A stretch of 64,000 nucleotides of DNA. Origin: Celerinatantimonas sp046054165 (GTDB lineage Bacteria > Pseudomonadota > Gammaproteobacteria > Enterobacterales > Celerinatantimonadaceae). Made by a program: the position numbers and the translations under genes. Within the stretch, counting starts at the first letter, position 1, and each line of letters opens with the position of its first letter. The notes below the pieces were generated by a model that saw only the letters and a list, made by a program, of their open reading frames with translations, ran no database searches and was not told the DNA's origin. Location of the stretch: NCBI RefSeq assembly GCF_046054165.1, contig NZ_JBFNXK010000003.1, positions 186,001-250,000 on the forward strand. Direction: 5' to 3'. This document shows, piece after piece, positions 35,306 through 43,514 of the stretch.

Positions 35306-36679
35306 TTAAATCACCCGCGAGAACTGACGTTCATGGCGTTTCTGCCGTAAATACGTATCAAAACACATCGCGATATTGCGGATAAGCAATCGACCAGTAG
35401 GGCTCACTGAAATTCCTTCAGCGGTAACCGTCAGCAATCCATCATTTTCGAGTGGCTTTAACTCTGCCAGATCGCGCTCAAAATAAATATGAAAATCAAT
35501 ATGATAGCGCTGATCAATCTCAGCAAATTCCAGCGTAAAATTACACATCAACGCTTTAATCACATCGCGCCGGATAATGTCATCCCGACTCAAAACCAAC
35601 CCTTTCCACTGCGCATGCCCCTGCTGTCTAACCTGAGCATAATACTCCTGAAGGGTTTTCTGATTCTGGCTGTAATCATCGCCCAGCATACTGATGGATG
35701 ACACCCCAAGCCCCAGCAAGTCACACTCACCTTGAGTGGTATATCCTTGAAAATTACGATGTAAAATACCCTGACGCTGAGCAATCGCCAATGAATCATC
35801 TGGATGAGCAAAATGATCCATACCGATAAACTGGTAGCCACTATCCACCAAATCGTTAATCGTATCGCGTAATAGGGTTAACTTCTGCTCTGGGGTCGGT
35901 AAATCAGCTTCTTTGATTTTTCGCTGGGATGCAAAATGACTGGGCAGATGGGCATAATTAAATACGGACAATCGATCCGGATGTAATGCTTTGACTTCCT
36001 GTAAAGTTTTGTGAAAACTCTCCGGGGTTTGAAAAGGCAAACCGTAAATCAAATCTAAATTAATCGATTGAAACCCAACTTCACGGGCCCGAACCAGCAA
36101 CGCCTTAATAAACGCTTCATCCTGAACCCGATTAATCGCTTGTTGGACCTGAAGATTAAAATCCTGAATACCGACACTCAACCGCATAAATCCCAGCTCA
36201 GCCAGCAGGTCCATCGTATCCAGTGTTATTTCACGAGGATCGATTTCAATACTGATTTCGGCATTTGTTTCAATTTGAAAATGGCTGCGGAGCATCCCCA
36301 TTAAGCGACGGATCTGGGCTTCATTTAAAAACGTCGGTGTTCCGCCTCCCCAATGGAGCTGAGTGACCTGACGATCAACAAATTGAGGGGCCAACGTTTG
36401 GATCTCGCGCTCTAGGGCATCCAGATAAATATCTGCTTTATCCTGATGACGGGTCACTATTTTATTACAACCGCAGTAATAACAAAGCTTATGGCAAAAC
36501 GGAATATGAACATAGAGTGATAGCGGGCGTTGCGGGTAACGCCCTGCGGCTTTGGAAAAGTCCTCAAAACCAAATGATTCATTGAACTCCAGTGCGGTTG
36601 GATAGCTGGTATAACGCGGACCGGCATAATTATATTTTTCAATCAGCGACTGATCCCACCGTACGGCTAACGAAGTCAT
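35306..36679 (-). CDS. hemN: oxygen-independent coproporphyrinogen III oxidase
   Basis: This 457-residue radical-SAM enzyme converts coproporphyrinogen III to protoporphyrinogen IX without oxygen. The Fe-S motif has Cys62, Cys66 and Cys69, plus Cys71 (HIPFCHKLCYYCGC). The N-terminal family sequence YAGPRYTSYPTALEF is intact. I use ATG 36679, because AAGGGGG is nine bases upstream of it and would abut the earlier ATG at 36688. The length then equals E. coli HemN. It lies between glnG and yihI as in E. coli. Confidence 0.97.
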   Translation of the reverse strand: MTSLAVRWDQSLIEKYNYAGPRYTSYPTALEFNESFGFEDFSKAAGRYPQRPLSLYVHIPFCHKLCYYCGCNKIVTRHQDKADIYLDALEREIQTLAPQFVDRQVTQLHWGGGTPTFLNEAQIRRLMGMLRSHFQIETNAEISIEIDPREITLDTMDLLAELGFMRLSVGIQDFNLQVQQAINRVQDEAFIKALLVRAREVGFQSINLDLIYGLPFQTPESFHKTLQEVKALHPDRLSVFNYAHLPSHFASQRKIKEADLPTPEQKLTLLRDTINDLVDSGYQFIGMDHFAHPDDSLAIAQRQGILHRNFQGYTTQGECDLLGLGVSSISMLGDDYSQNQKTLQEYYAQVRQQGHAQWKGLVLSRDDIIRRDVIKALMCNFTLEFAEIDQRYHIDFHIYFERDLAELKPLENDGLLTVTAEGISVSPTGRLLIRNIAMCFDTYLRQKRHERQFSRVI

Positions 36680-36803
36680 CGATATCATCCCCCTTGGGCA
36701 ATTCCTTATTCAGGCCCTAGAGCCACCACTCTCGGTTTAGTGTACATCACGGCCATTCAGTTCAGATAACAGAATTCGCATCAGGCAACCCGTTGGCCTC
36801 TTA

Positions 36804-36834
36804 AATCGTGTTCATCCTATCGAATAACACGATT
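36804..36834 (-). terminator. hairpin after yihI
   Basis: AATCGTGTT (36804-36812) and AACACGATT (36826-36834) form a perfect 9-bp stem with a 13-base loop, seven bases past the yihI stop. Only a short T-run follows on the minus strand. Confidence 0.45.
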
Positions 36835-36840
36835 CAGATA

Positions 36841-37401
36841 TTACTTCCGGGAGTCATCCTCATCCTCTGAAAGCCATTGTTCTAAATCATCTGACTCAAA
36901 ATGATCCCAGTTTTCATCGCTCTCATCTTCGTCATCTTCATCCTCTGAAAGACCTAACTCATCCATCAGCTGACTAATTTTATCCAAAGTTGCATCCAGC
37001 CATTGCTGTTCTTGTAAGGTTAACTCCAATCCATCGTCAGCCTTATCCAGCAATGCCACTAATCGAGGATCCGTTTCCAACTGTTCTAACTGCTGCGCTT
37101 TACTCAAAGTCGGTTCTTCCACGGCTTTAACCTTCGATGGTTTAATCACAGCCTGTGTGGCTAATGAACCAGCGGCGACCAATTGTACCGGTTTTTTACT
37201 CCCGATCCGGCGATCATGGTTCGCGCTTTGACGGCTTGCTTTTCCAGATTGATCAGTACTGGTACCTAATTGCCGAGAGCCACTTGGCTTGCCTTTGCCT
37301 TTTTTCACTTTATCGACGGGCAATTCACGATCCGCTTTAAAATCTGCATTTTTACGGGGTGCCAGCAATCCCCCTTTACGACTTTTTTTCCGATATGCCA
37401 T
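36841..37401 (-). CDS. yihI: Der GTPase-activating protein YihI
   Basis: This 186-residue protein starts at ATG 37401 (AGGGGAT eight bases upstream); the longer frame to 37446 has no ribosome site. A highly basic, disordered N-terminal third (MAYRKKSRKGG then many Lys/Arg/Ser) is followed by the YihI helical core (DPRLVALLDKADDGLELT, WLDATLDKISQLMDELGLSE) and a very acidic tail. YihI stimulates the GTPase Der in 50S assembly. It sits between hemN and engB, as in E. coli. Confidence 0.93.
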   Translation of the reverse strand: MAYRKKSRKGGLLAPRKNADFKADRELPVDKVKKGKGKPSGSRQLGTSTDQSGKASRQSANHDRRIGSKKPVQLVAAGSLATQAVIKPSKVKAVEEPTLSKAQQLEQLETDPRLVALLDKADDGLELTLQEQQWLDATLDKISQLMDELGLSEDEDDEDESDENWDHFESDDLEQWLSEDEDDSRK

Positions 37402-37584
37402 AACCGTATCCCCTGCCACTGTAATTTCTAACGAACAACTTAGCACATTTGTTCAAATGGAGCGCGATTCTATCACCGCTCCGAGCCAAGACAAACCCAC
37501 AATAGCCCTTGTCTGGACAGTCTGCTACACTCTGCCCCAAAGAATGAGTCGCTCATCCTTTCACCACGACAGAGGAGTAGCTTG

Positions 37585-38202
37585 GTGTCTGAATCTCAAC
37601 TTAATTTTTCAAAAGCCCGATTTTTAACCAGTGCCCCTAATATTCGCGCGATGCCTGCGGATACCGGGATTGAAATCGCTTTTGCCGGACGCTCCAATGC
37701 CGGAAAATCAAGCGCACTTAATGCACTCACCCGACAAAAAAATCTGGCACGAACCAGTAAAACCCCGGGACGCACCCAACTCATCAATGTATTTGAAATT
37801 GAAGAACAAAAACGACTTATCGATCTCCCTGGATACGGTTTTGCGAAAGTACCGGAAGCCATGAAACTTGAGTGGCAAAAATCACTATCCGAATATCTGC
37901 AACATCGTGAAAGTCTGCGTGGATTGGTCGTACTGATGGATATCCGACACCCATTGCGAGAGCTGGATCAACACTTGATCCAATGGGCTGTGGATTGTCA
38001 AATTCCAGTACTGGGGTTGTTGACCAAAGCAGATAAACTTAAACAAGGCGCACGAAAATCAATGTTACTCAAGTGTCGGGAAGCCGCACTGGCATTTTGT
38101 GGCGACGTGCGAATTGAAGCTTTTTCATCGTTAAAAAACACCGGACTTCCCCAGCTCGAAACGATCCTAAATCAGTGGTTTAATACTTATCTACCGGACT
38201 AG
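37585..38202 (+). CDS. engB: ribosome biogenesis GTP-binding protein EngB/YihA
   Basis: This essential small GTPase of about 205 residues has G1 GRSNAGKSS, G2-region KTPGRTQ, G3 DLPGYG and G4 TKAD. The GTG at 37585 is preferred: AGAGGAG lies seven bases upstream, while the TTG at 37582 is too close. It is required for large-subunit assembly. It is divergent from yihI and faces polA/spf across an 800-base gap that carries the small RNA(s). Confidence 0.97.
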   Translation: MSESQLNFSKARFLTSAPNIRAMPADTGIEIAFAGRSNAGKSSALNALTRQKNLARTSKTPGRTQLINVFEIEEQKRLIDLPGYGFAKVPEAMKLEWQKSLSEYLQHRESLRGLVVLMDIRHPLRELDQHLIQWAVDCQIPVLGLLTKADKLKQGARKSMLLKCREAALAFCGDVRIEAFSSLKNTGLPQLETILNQWFNTYLPD

Positions 38203-38282
38203 GCTAGGCGTGTGCTTTCAATTTATTGAAGATTAATCAGCCCCTTCAATTTACCCCACAGCCCTTATCACTGAACTCCTTT

Positions 38283-38316
38283 AAAAAAAAACCTCACAAC
38301 TAAAAAGTGGTGAGGT
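38283..38316 (-). terminator. strong minus-strand intrinsic terminator
   Basis: On the minus strand ACCTCAC (38316-38310) and GTGAGGT (38297-38291) pair. An inner ACT/AGT extension surrounds a TTTT loop, and nine or more T residues follow. It is oriented away from engB and lies 230 bases beyond the end of Spot 42. Confidence 0.8.
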
Positions 38317-38343
38317 AAAAGGAATGTTCGGACTAAAAAACTG
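38283..38343 (-). ncRNA. candidate small RNA ending in a strong orphan terminator
   Basis: A minus-strand intrinsic terminator (38283-38316) has no gene in front of it. TATAGA at 38349-38354 (minus strand) could be a -10 box, predicting a start near 38343 and an RNA of about 60 nt; the -35 match is poor. A TTGACA on the minus strand near 38484-38489 would give a longer transcript but lacks a good -10. Spot 42 upstream has its own terminator, so read-through alone does not require this one. Confidence 0.4.
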
Positions 38344-38551
38344 AAGGCTCTATACAAGTACATAATGTAAGACGAAACAAATAGCTAAAAGTTCAAAATT
38401 TTTAATCAAAAAAAACTGGTAAACCCTCAGCTAAAAAGGCCAATAGAACCTATTCATTTTTGTAATTTTTTTACATTTCACGCGTGTCAATCAAGATAGA
38501 TTAGAGATGGGAGATCGCCACAATATTTAAGTTATTTTTGTGAGCGAAGCA

Positions 38552-38654
38552 TAAAAAAAGCCCCAGTAGAAATCTACTGGGGCAGCTATAAAGCCTATTC
38601 AACTACGTGAAATAAAAGGTCTGAAAGATAGAACATCTTACCTCTGTACCCTAC
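38552..38654 (-). ncRNA. spf: Spot 42 small RNA
   Basis: The minus strand from 38654 reads GTAGGGTACAGAGGTAAGAT and continues TTCTATCTTTCAGACC. As I recall it, this agrees with E. coli Spot 42 for about the first 42 nt. It ends in a GC-rich stem (CCCCAGTAG / CTACTGGGG, 38560-38583) and seven T residues. Spot 42 is an Hfq-binding, CRP-repressed regulator of carbon metabolism. Position between polA and engB and orientation are the conserved ones. TATATT seven bases upstream of the first G is a plausible -10. Confidence 0.95.
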
Positions 38655-39006
38655 AAGAGTTAATATAAGAGATATCACTCAAAAAATAAAGGGGTTTTGT
38701 AATCTAATTTCAGAGCCTGCCTGACCAATTCCTCTATTTACTTGTTTTTGATGAATTAATTAATTGATATAAAATATCGATTTTATCTATTTAATTTTTT
38801 AATTTAAAATTAATTACTAATTATATTTATTTTAAAAGAATAAAATACTTTTATATTTTATATGAAAAGACAAAAACAACTTATCAGACCAAATTTAGCG
38901 ATCCTTATCACAAATCAGGATCACTAAATTTTAGAAATAAATGATTTAAAAGCGGCTCACTGTTGGCTTCATACTAGGCCAACAGCGTTGACACTATGGA
39001 AAAGAG
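38655..39006. other. AT-rich spacer between polA and spf with two hairpins
   Basis: No gene was found. Hairpins lie at 38891-38932 (AAATTTAG-c-GATCCT / AGGATC-ac-TAAATTT) and 38960-38984 (CTGTTGGC / GCCAACAG). Either could end the polA transcript, although U-tracts are weak. The region 38740-38870 is extremely A/T-rich and includes the likely spf promoter and upstream sites. Confidence 0.5.
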
Positions 39007-41766
39007 CTAATGGGCTTCATCCCAATTGTCACCGATCCCGGCTTCGGCCACTAACGGAATATGTAGTGATACAGCCTGTTCCATGACCATTTTCAGTTGA
39101 CTAGCCAGGGATTCAACCTCATCTTGTGCCACTTCAAACACTAATTCATCGTGTACCTGCATCAGCATTCGCACTTTTGCCTGCAACTGATATTGATGAA
39201 TATAACGATCCACGGCGATCATCGCTTTCTTAATAATATCCGCAGCGCTCCCCTGCATCGGGGCATTGATCGCCGCTCGTTCAGCTGCCGCCCGACGCAT
39301 GCCATTACGGGCGTTGATCTCCGGCAGATAGAGTCGACGACCAAAAATAGTCTCAACATACCCATCTTCTGCAGCCTGAGCTCGAGTTTCTTCCATATAA
39401 CGATGCACTCCCGGATAACGTTCAAAATAGGTATCCATATAATGCTGTGCATCATAACGACCAATCCCCAACTGACGAGCCAGTCCAAAAGCACTCATAC
39501 CATAGATCAAACCAAAGTTAATAGCTTTCGCACTACGACGCTGCTCATGGGTAACTTGTTCCAGCGTTTCACCAAAAACTTCGGCGGCAGTTGCTCGATG
39601 AATATCTTTACCAGCAGCGAATGCGGCCAGTAACCCTTCATCTGCCGACAAATGTGCCATAATTCGCAGCTCAATTTGCGAATAGTCAATAGCAACGAGT
39701 TTAAAGCCCTCTTCAGCAATGAAGGCCTGACGGATCTTCCGCCCTTCGTCGTTTCGAATCGGAATATTCTGCAAATTAGGATCACTGGATGACAATCGAC
39801 CGGTCGCAGTCACAGCCTGATGATAAGAGGTATGAACCCGATTCGTCTGCGGATCCACCAATTCCGGAAGCTTATCCGTATAAGTTGATTTAAGTTTGCT
39901 CAATCCCCGGTATTCAAGAATTGTAGCCGGTAACGGATAGTCGAGAGCCAGCTCGGCTAAGACCTCTTCAGCCGTTGAAGGAGCCCCTTTGGGTGTTTTT
40001 TTCTTAACCGGCAATCCCATTTTTTCAAACAGGATTTCCTGTAACTGTTTTGGAGAACCCAAATTAAATGCTTCACCGGCCAGCTCATAGGCTTTCTGTT
40101 CCACCTCATCAATACGCTGGGCCAGACGCTCACTGTGCTCACGCAGTTTATCGCAATCTAAACGCACGCCACGCCGTTCGACAGCCGATAAAATAGAAAC
40201 CAGCGGCAATTCAACTTCTGCAAAAAGCTTCTTCAACTTTGCATTTTTTTCTAATTCAGGCCAAAGAGCCTGATGTAACCGCAAGGTAATATCCGCATCC
40301 TCAGCTGCATAGGGACCTGCTTTTTCAAGCTCGATCTGATTGAATGTCAGCTGCTTCGCCCCTTTACCCGCCACTTCTTCAAAACTAATGCAACGATGTT
40401 GCAGATATTTAAGCGCCAGTGAATCCATATCATGACGGGAACCGGTACTATTGATCACATAGGATTCCAACATGGTATCAAAAGCAATTCCCTGAAGTTC
40501 AATCCCCGCACGAGCCAGAATACTCTGATCATATTTTAAATTTTGACCCACTTTACGGGCATTAGGATCTTCAAGAATGGGTTTTAATCGTTCCAGAACC
40601 AACTCCCGGGATAGCTGTTCCGGAGCATCTGGATAATCATGGCCAATTGGTAAATACGCGGCTTCTCCAGCCTTCACGGAAAACGATAATCCAACCAAAT
40701 CGGCTTGCATATAATTCAGCGAGGTTGTTTCCGTATCCAGAGCAAATAATTCAGCCTGTTGGAGTTTGTCACACCAGCGATCCAATTGTTCCGTCGTCAG
40801 GATAATCTCATAATCTGCATCATCGACAACCGCCTTCGGCTCAGCTACGGGCGCCGCTTCATCTGTGACCGTCGCAGTTACCGTTGCCGGTGCCACTTCG
40901 GGTTTAGCCTCCAATAACTCAGATAACCAACGGCGAAACTCCAGTTGGCCAAAGAGCTCAACCAAACGATCCGGATCTTGAGGCTGAATCGCCAAATCAT
41001 CACAACCGACACTTAATTCCAAATCGGTTCGAATCGTGGCCAGCTGATAAGAAAGAGGTAATTGCCCAGCAAACGCCCGTAAATTTTCACCAATCTTCCC
41101 TTTAATATCATCCTGATGTTCCAATAACCCGGCTAAGGAATCATACTGTGCTAACCATTTCACCGCTGTTTTTGGCCCACACTTGGGAACGCCTGGAATG
41201 TTATCCACACTATCCCCCATCAATGCTAGATAATCGATGATCTGATCGGGACGAACCCCAAATTTATCCACCACACCCTCATGATCTAACAAGGTGTCGG
41301 TCATGGTATTCACCAGCATGATGTGATCATCTACCAGCTGCGCCATATCTTTATCGCCCGTACTGATCAACACTGGGTATCCGGCCTCAGAAGCCTGTTT
41401 AGCTAGTGTCCCAATAACATCGTCAGCCTCAACGCCAGGCTCAACAATGAGAGGCAATCCCATGGCTTTAATAATTTCATGAACCGGCTCAATCTGAGTC
41501 CTCAGATCATCCGGCATCGGAGGCCGATTAGCCTTATATTCGGCAAACATCTCATGTCTGAAATTTTTGCCCTTGGCATCGAATACGACCGCAATCCGCT
41601 GTGGTGAAACCTGTTTGAGAATACTACGCAACATATTGATGACGCCGTAAACAGCCCCAGTGGCTTCACCTTTAGAATTCGTTAGATGAGGAGGCGCGTA
41701 ATAGGCCCGGAAGAGATAAGAGGATCCATCAATTAATACCACCGGATTATCAGCAATTGTTGCCAT
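39007..41766 (-). CDS. polA: DNA polymerase I
   Basis: This 919-residue family A polymerase has all three activities. The N-terminal 5' nuclease domain covers about 1-290 (VVLIDGSSYLFRAYYAPP, GVEADDVIGTLA, GDSVDNIPGVPKCGPKTA). The 3'-5' exonuclease domain has its acidic motif intact (FALDTETTSLN near 343). The polymerase domain has RLSSSDPNLQNIP, DYSQIELRIMAHLS near 690 and VHDELVFE. It fills gaps in repair and replaces Okazaki primers. It is slightly shorter than the E. coli enzyme (928). A consensus DnaA box lies about 100 bases upstream. Confidence 0.98.
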   Translation of the reverse strand: MATIADNPVVLIDGSSYLFRAYYAPPHLTNSKGEATGAVYGVINMLRSILKQVSPQRIAVVFDAKGKNFRHEMFAEYKANRPPMPDDLRTQIEPVHEIIKAMGLPLIVEPGVEADDVIGTLAKQASEAGYPVLISTGDKDMAQLVDDHIMLVNTMTDTLLDHEGVVDKFGVRPDQIIDYLALMGDSVDNIPGVPKCGPKTAVKWLAQYDSLAGLLEHQDDIKGKIGENLRAFAGQLPLSYQLATIRTDLELSVGCDDLAIQPQDPDRLVELFGQLEFRRWLSELLEAKPEVAPATVTATVTDEAAPVAEPKAVVDDADYEIILTTEQLDRWCDKLQQAELFALDTETTSLNYMQADLVGLSFSVKAGEAAYLPIGHDYPDAPEQLSRELVLERLKPILEDPNARKVGQNLKYDQSILARAGIELQGIAFDTMLESYVINSTGSRHDMDSLALKYLQHRCISFEEVAGKGAKQLTFNQIELEKAGPYAAEDADITLRLHQALWPELEKNAKLKKLFAEVELPLVSILSAVERRGVRLDCDKLREHSERLAQRIDEVEQKAYELAGEAFNLGSPKQLQEILFEKMGLPVKKKTPKGAPSTAEEVLAELALDYPLPATILEYRGLSKLKSTYTDKLPELVDPQTNRVHTSYHQAVTATGRLSSSDPNLQNIPIRNDEGRKIRQAFIAEEGFKLVAIDYSQIELRIMAHLSADEGLLAAFAAGKDIHRATAAEVFGETLEQVTHEQRRSAKAINFGLIYGMSAFGLARQLGIGRYDAQHYMDTYFERYPGVHRYMEETRAQAAEDGYVETIFGRRLYLPEINARNGMRRAAAERAAINAPMQGSAADIIKKAMIAVDRYIHQYQLQAKVRMLMQVHDELVFEVAQDEVESLASQLKMVMEQAVSLHIPLVAEAGIGDNWDEAH

Positions 41767-41864
41767 CTTTTATTCTCTGTTGTCTGCTATCTTATTCGCG
41801 GCATAATGCCACAGCTCGCCTTTTAGTACCAGACAACACCCGCTGACATCCGCACTGGAATACT

Positions 41865-41873
41865 TGTGGATAA
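41865..41873 (-). promoter_or_regulatory. perfect DnaA box upstream of polA
   Basis: TGTGGATAA on the plus strand is the exact complement of TTATCCACA. It lies 99 bases upstream of the polA start codon, facing the gene. A single box may be chance, but its place in the polA control region suits DnaA regulation. Confidence 0.5.
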
Positions 41874-42160
41874 CTTTGTTGACAAAAAAACACAAATCTT
41901 CCATCTTTTTGAAAAAAGATAGAATAATGTTAAAATTTTTTATATAAAACAAATACTTAATTTAAGAAATAAAGATCTTCAATTAGGGGATATTCCATAC
42001 CTGCATGTGGAAAATTCATCCGCCATCTCAACTGTCCTTTACACATAAAAAAACAGAACCTGAATGGATCAAAATATCGATCCACTTAAGATCTTTATTA
42101 AATGTCATAACAACGACCGCAAGCCATCAACAAACGATCACCATCGCTCAATCGACAACC

Positions 42161-42463
42161 TTAATCATGAGAGTCTTTAACGAATTGAGATAACTGGGCG
42201 CAGAGTTCAGCTGCGGCTGAATCATACCCGGCCCGGCCTTGCAGTTCAAACCATAGAGTAGCGGTCAATTCACAATAACGCAAGAACCAAAATTCACCCC
42301 ACTGAACGGGCCAGATCCACCAATCGGCCCCCTGTTCACCAGTAACTTGCTGATCAAAAACTAATTTTATCCATTCAGAAAGATCTTTTGGATCATCTAA
42401 ACCGACATAATTTATTTGCACACATCGGCAATTTTTATCGCCTTTGAAACCCAATAATCGCAT
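42161..42463 (-). CDS. small conserved-looking protein, possibly DUF3630-like, 100 aa
   Basis: This soluble, Trp-rich protein contains INYVGLDDPKDLSEWIKLVF, then DWWIWPVQWGEFWFLRYCEL and TATLWFELQG. A gene of this size in this position beside polA is seen in Vibrio/Shewanella relatives and labelled DUF3630; I assign it tentatively from memory. The function is unknown. The ribosome site before ATG 42463 is weak, which lowers confidence. It is on the same strand as polA and the hydrolase, 48 bases after the latter's stop. Confidence 0.6.
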   Translation of the reverse strand: MRLLGFKGDKNCRCVQINYVGLDDPKDLSEWIKLVFDQQVTGEQGADWWIWPVQWGEFWFLRYCELTATLWFELQGRAGYDSAAAELCAQLSQFVKDSHD

Positions 42464-42511
42464 GATTCAATATCAATATTTTTATCATTAATCGAATTGC
42501 ATCAAATCATT

Positions 42512-43351
42512 CTACAAATGATCCCAGAATTGCCCCAAGACGGATCGGAAAATTGCCGCCTGATCAGCAAATGCCATATGCTTCGCCCCCGGGAGGTTAA
42601 AAAGTTGTGCCTGTTCTAAACGCTCCGCAATCTCATAAACCGGCTGCCGCCCAAGTAATGGATCCTGATCACCTCGACAAACCAATAATGGACAACTGAT
42701 ATCCTGTATTTTGCCCCCAGGATAACCCTGAGTCGATTCATCCAGCCACATGGCGACCAATTGACGAACTAAATCGGGGAAATCCGGTTGAGGATTGAGT
42801 TGCTGATATTTTTGATAAACCTGCGGATAATCCCGCTGGCGATCTTCTGCCGTTGTCGCTAAAAATTGTTCCCGGGTCGGTAAGGTATGCTGAATATGCC
42901 AACGAGAACCGATCGTAACCAACGAATCAATGTGTATCGAAGAAGCGACAGCCATCCGATAACCCACAATCCCACCATCGCTAAATCCCAACAAATGACA
43001 ACGACGGATACCTAAATGTTCTAGTAGAGCTTCAACATCCTGCTGCAACTGACCATAGCTTAACGGTTGCTCACCGAGCGTGGATGCACCATGTCCCCGG
43101 CTGTCAATACCAATCACATGAAACCGATCTAACATCGGGGCCAGAATCGGATTAAAAATTTCCATCTGACCAAAACCGCCATGTAACAAAATCAAGGCTG
43201 GAGCGTCAGGCTCTCCCAAACACTCGTAATAAATCTGCGCCCCTTCAATTGAACACGCTTGTCCCTGCTGATGATTAAACACGATCTGATGACTCCCCAA
43301 CCCTAACTGACGACACAATAAAAACGATAATTCTTTGATACAGCTAAGCAA
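42512..43351 (-). CDS. alpha/beta hydrolase
   Basis: This 279-residue single-domain hydrolase has the oxyanion motif LLHGGFG near residue 55. The nucleophile Ser124 is in GFSDGG. The acid Asp lies in CRGDQDPLLG and the His in LPGAKHMAF. The TTG start at 43351 is supported by AAGGGAC eight bases upstream; no closer ATG fits. The first 30 residues are unusual (Cys- and Leu-rich) and may be partly untranslated. The substrate is unknown; esters or C-C bonded acids are typical of this fold. Confidence 0.9.
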   Translation of the reverse strand: MLSCIKELSFLLCRQLGLGSHQIVFNHQQGQACSIEGAQIYYECLGEPDAPALILLHGGFGQMEIFNPILAPMLDRFHVIGIDSRGHGASTLGEQPLSYGQLQQDVEALLEHLGIRRCHLLGFSDGGIVGYRMAVASSIHIDSLVTIGSRWHIQHTLPTREQFLATTAEDRQRDYPQVYQKYQQLNPQPDFPDLVRQLVAMWLDESTQGYPGGKIQDISCPLLVCRGDQDPLLGRQPVYEIAERLEQAQLFNLPGAKHMAFADQAAIFRSVLGQFWDHL

Positions 43352-43514
43352 TATAACGTCCCTTTATCTTGAAACCGCAGCTTTTTAATTAAAATGTTAT
43401 CGAACTCACACAAATATTAACTGTTTATATTATTAATAATATTAGCAACAAATTAGTCAATAGCTACTCCCGCAGTTTGGCCCACTCGGCCAATGGATTC
43501 AAACAAGGATCAAT

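Noticed and set aside
38690..38720. CRP site upstream of Spot 42
   Set aside because: TGTAA and TCAGA half-sites are seen, but the spacer is seven rather than six bases and matches are partial. CRP control is expected from E. coli, but I cannot show the site.
41770..41952. 60-codon minus-strand ORF upstream of polA
   Set aside because: It occupies the polA leader and DnaA-box region, has no ribosome site, and its composition is that of noncoding AT-rich DNA.
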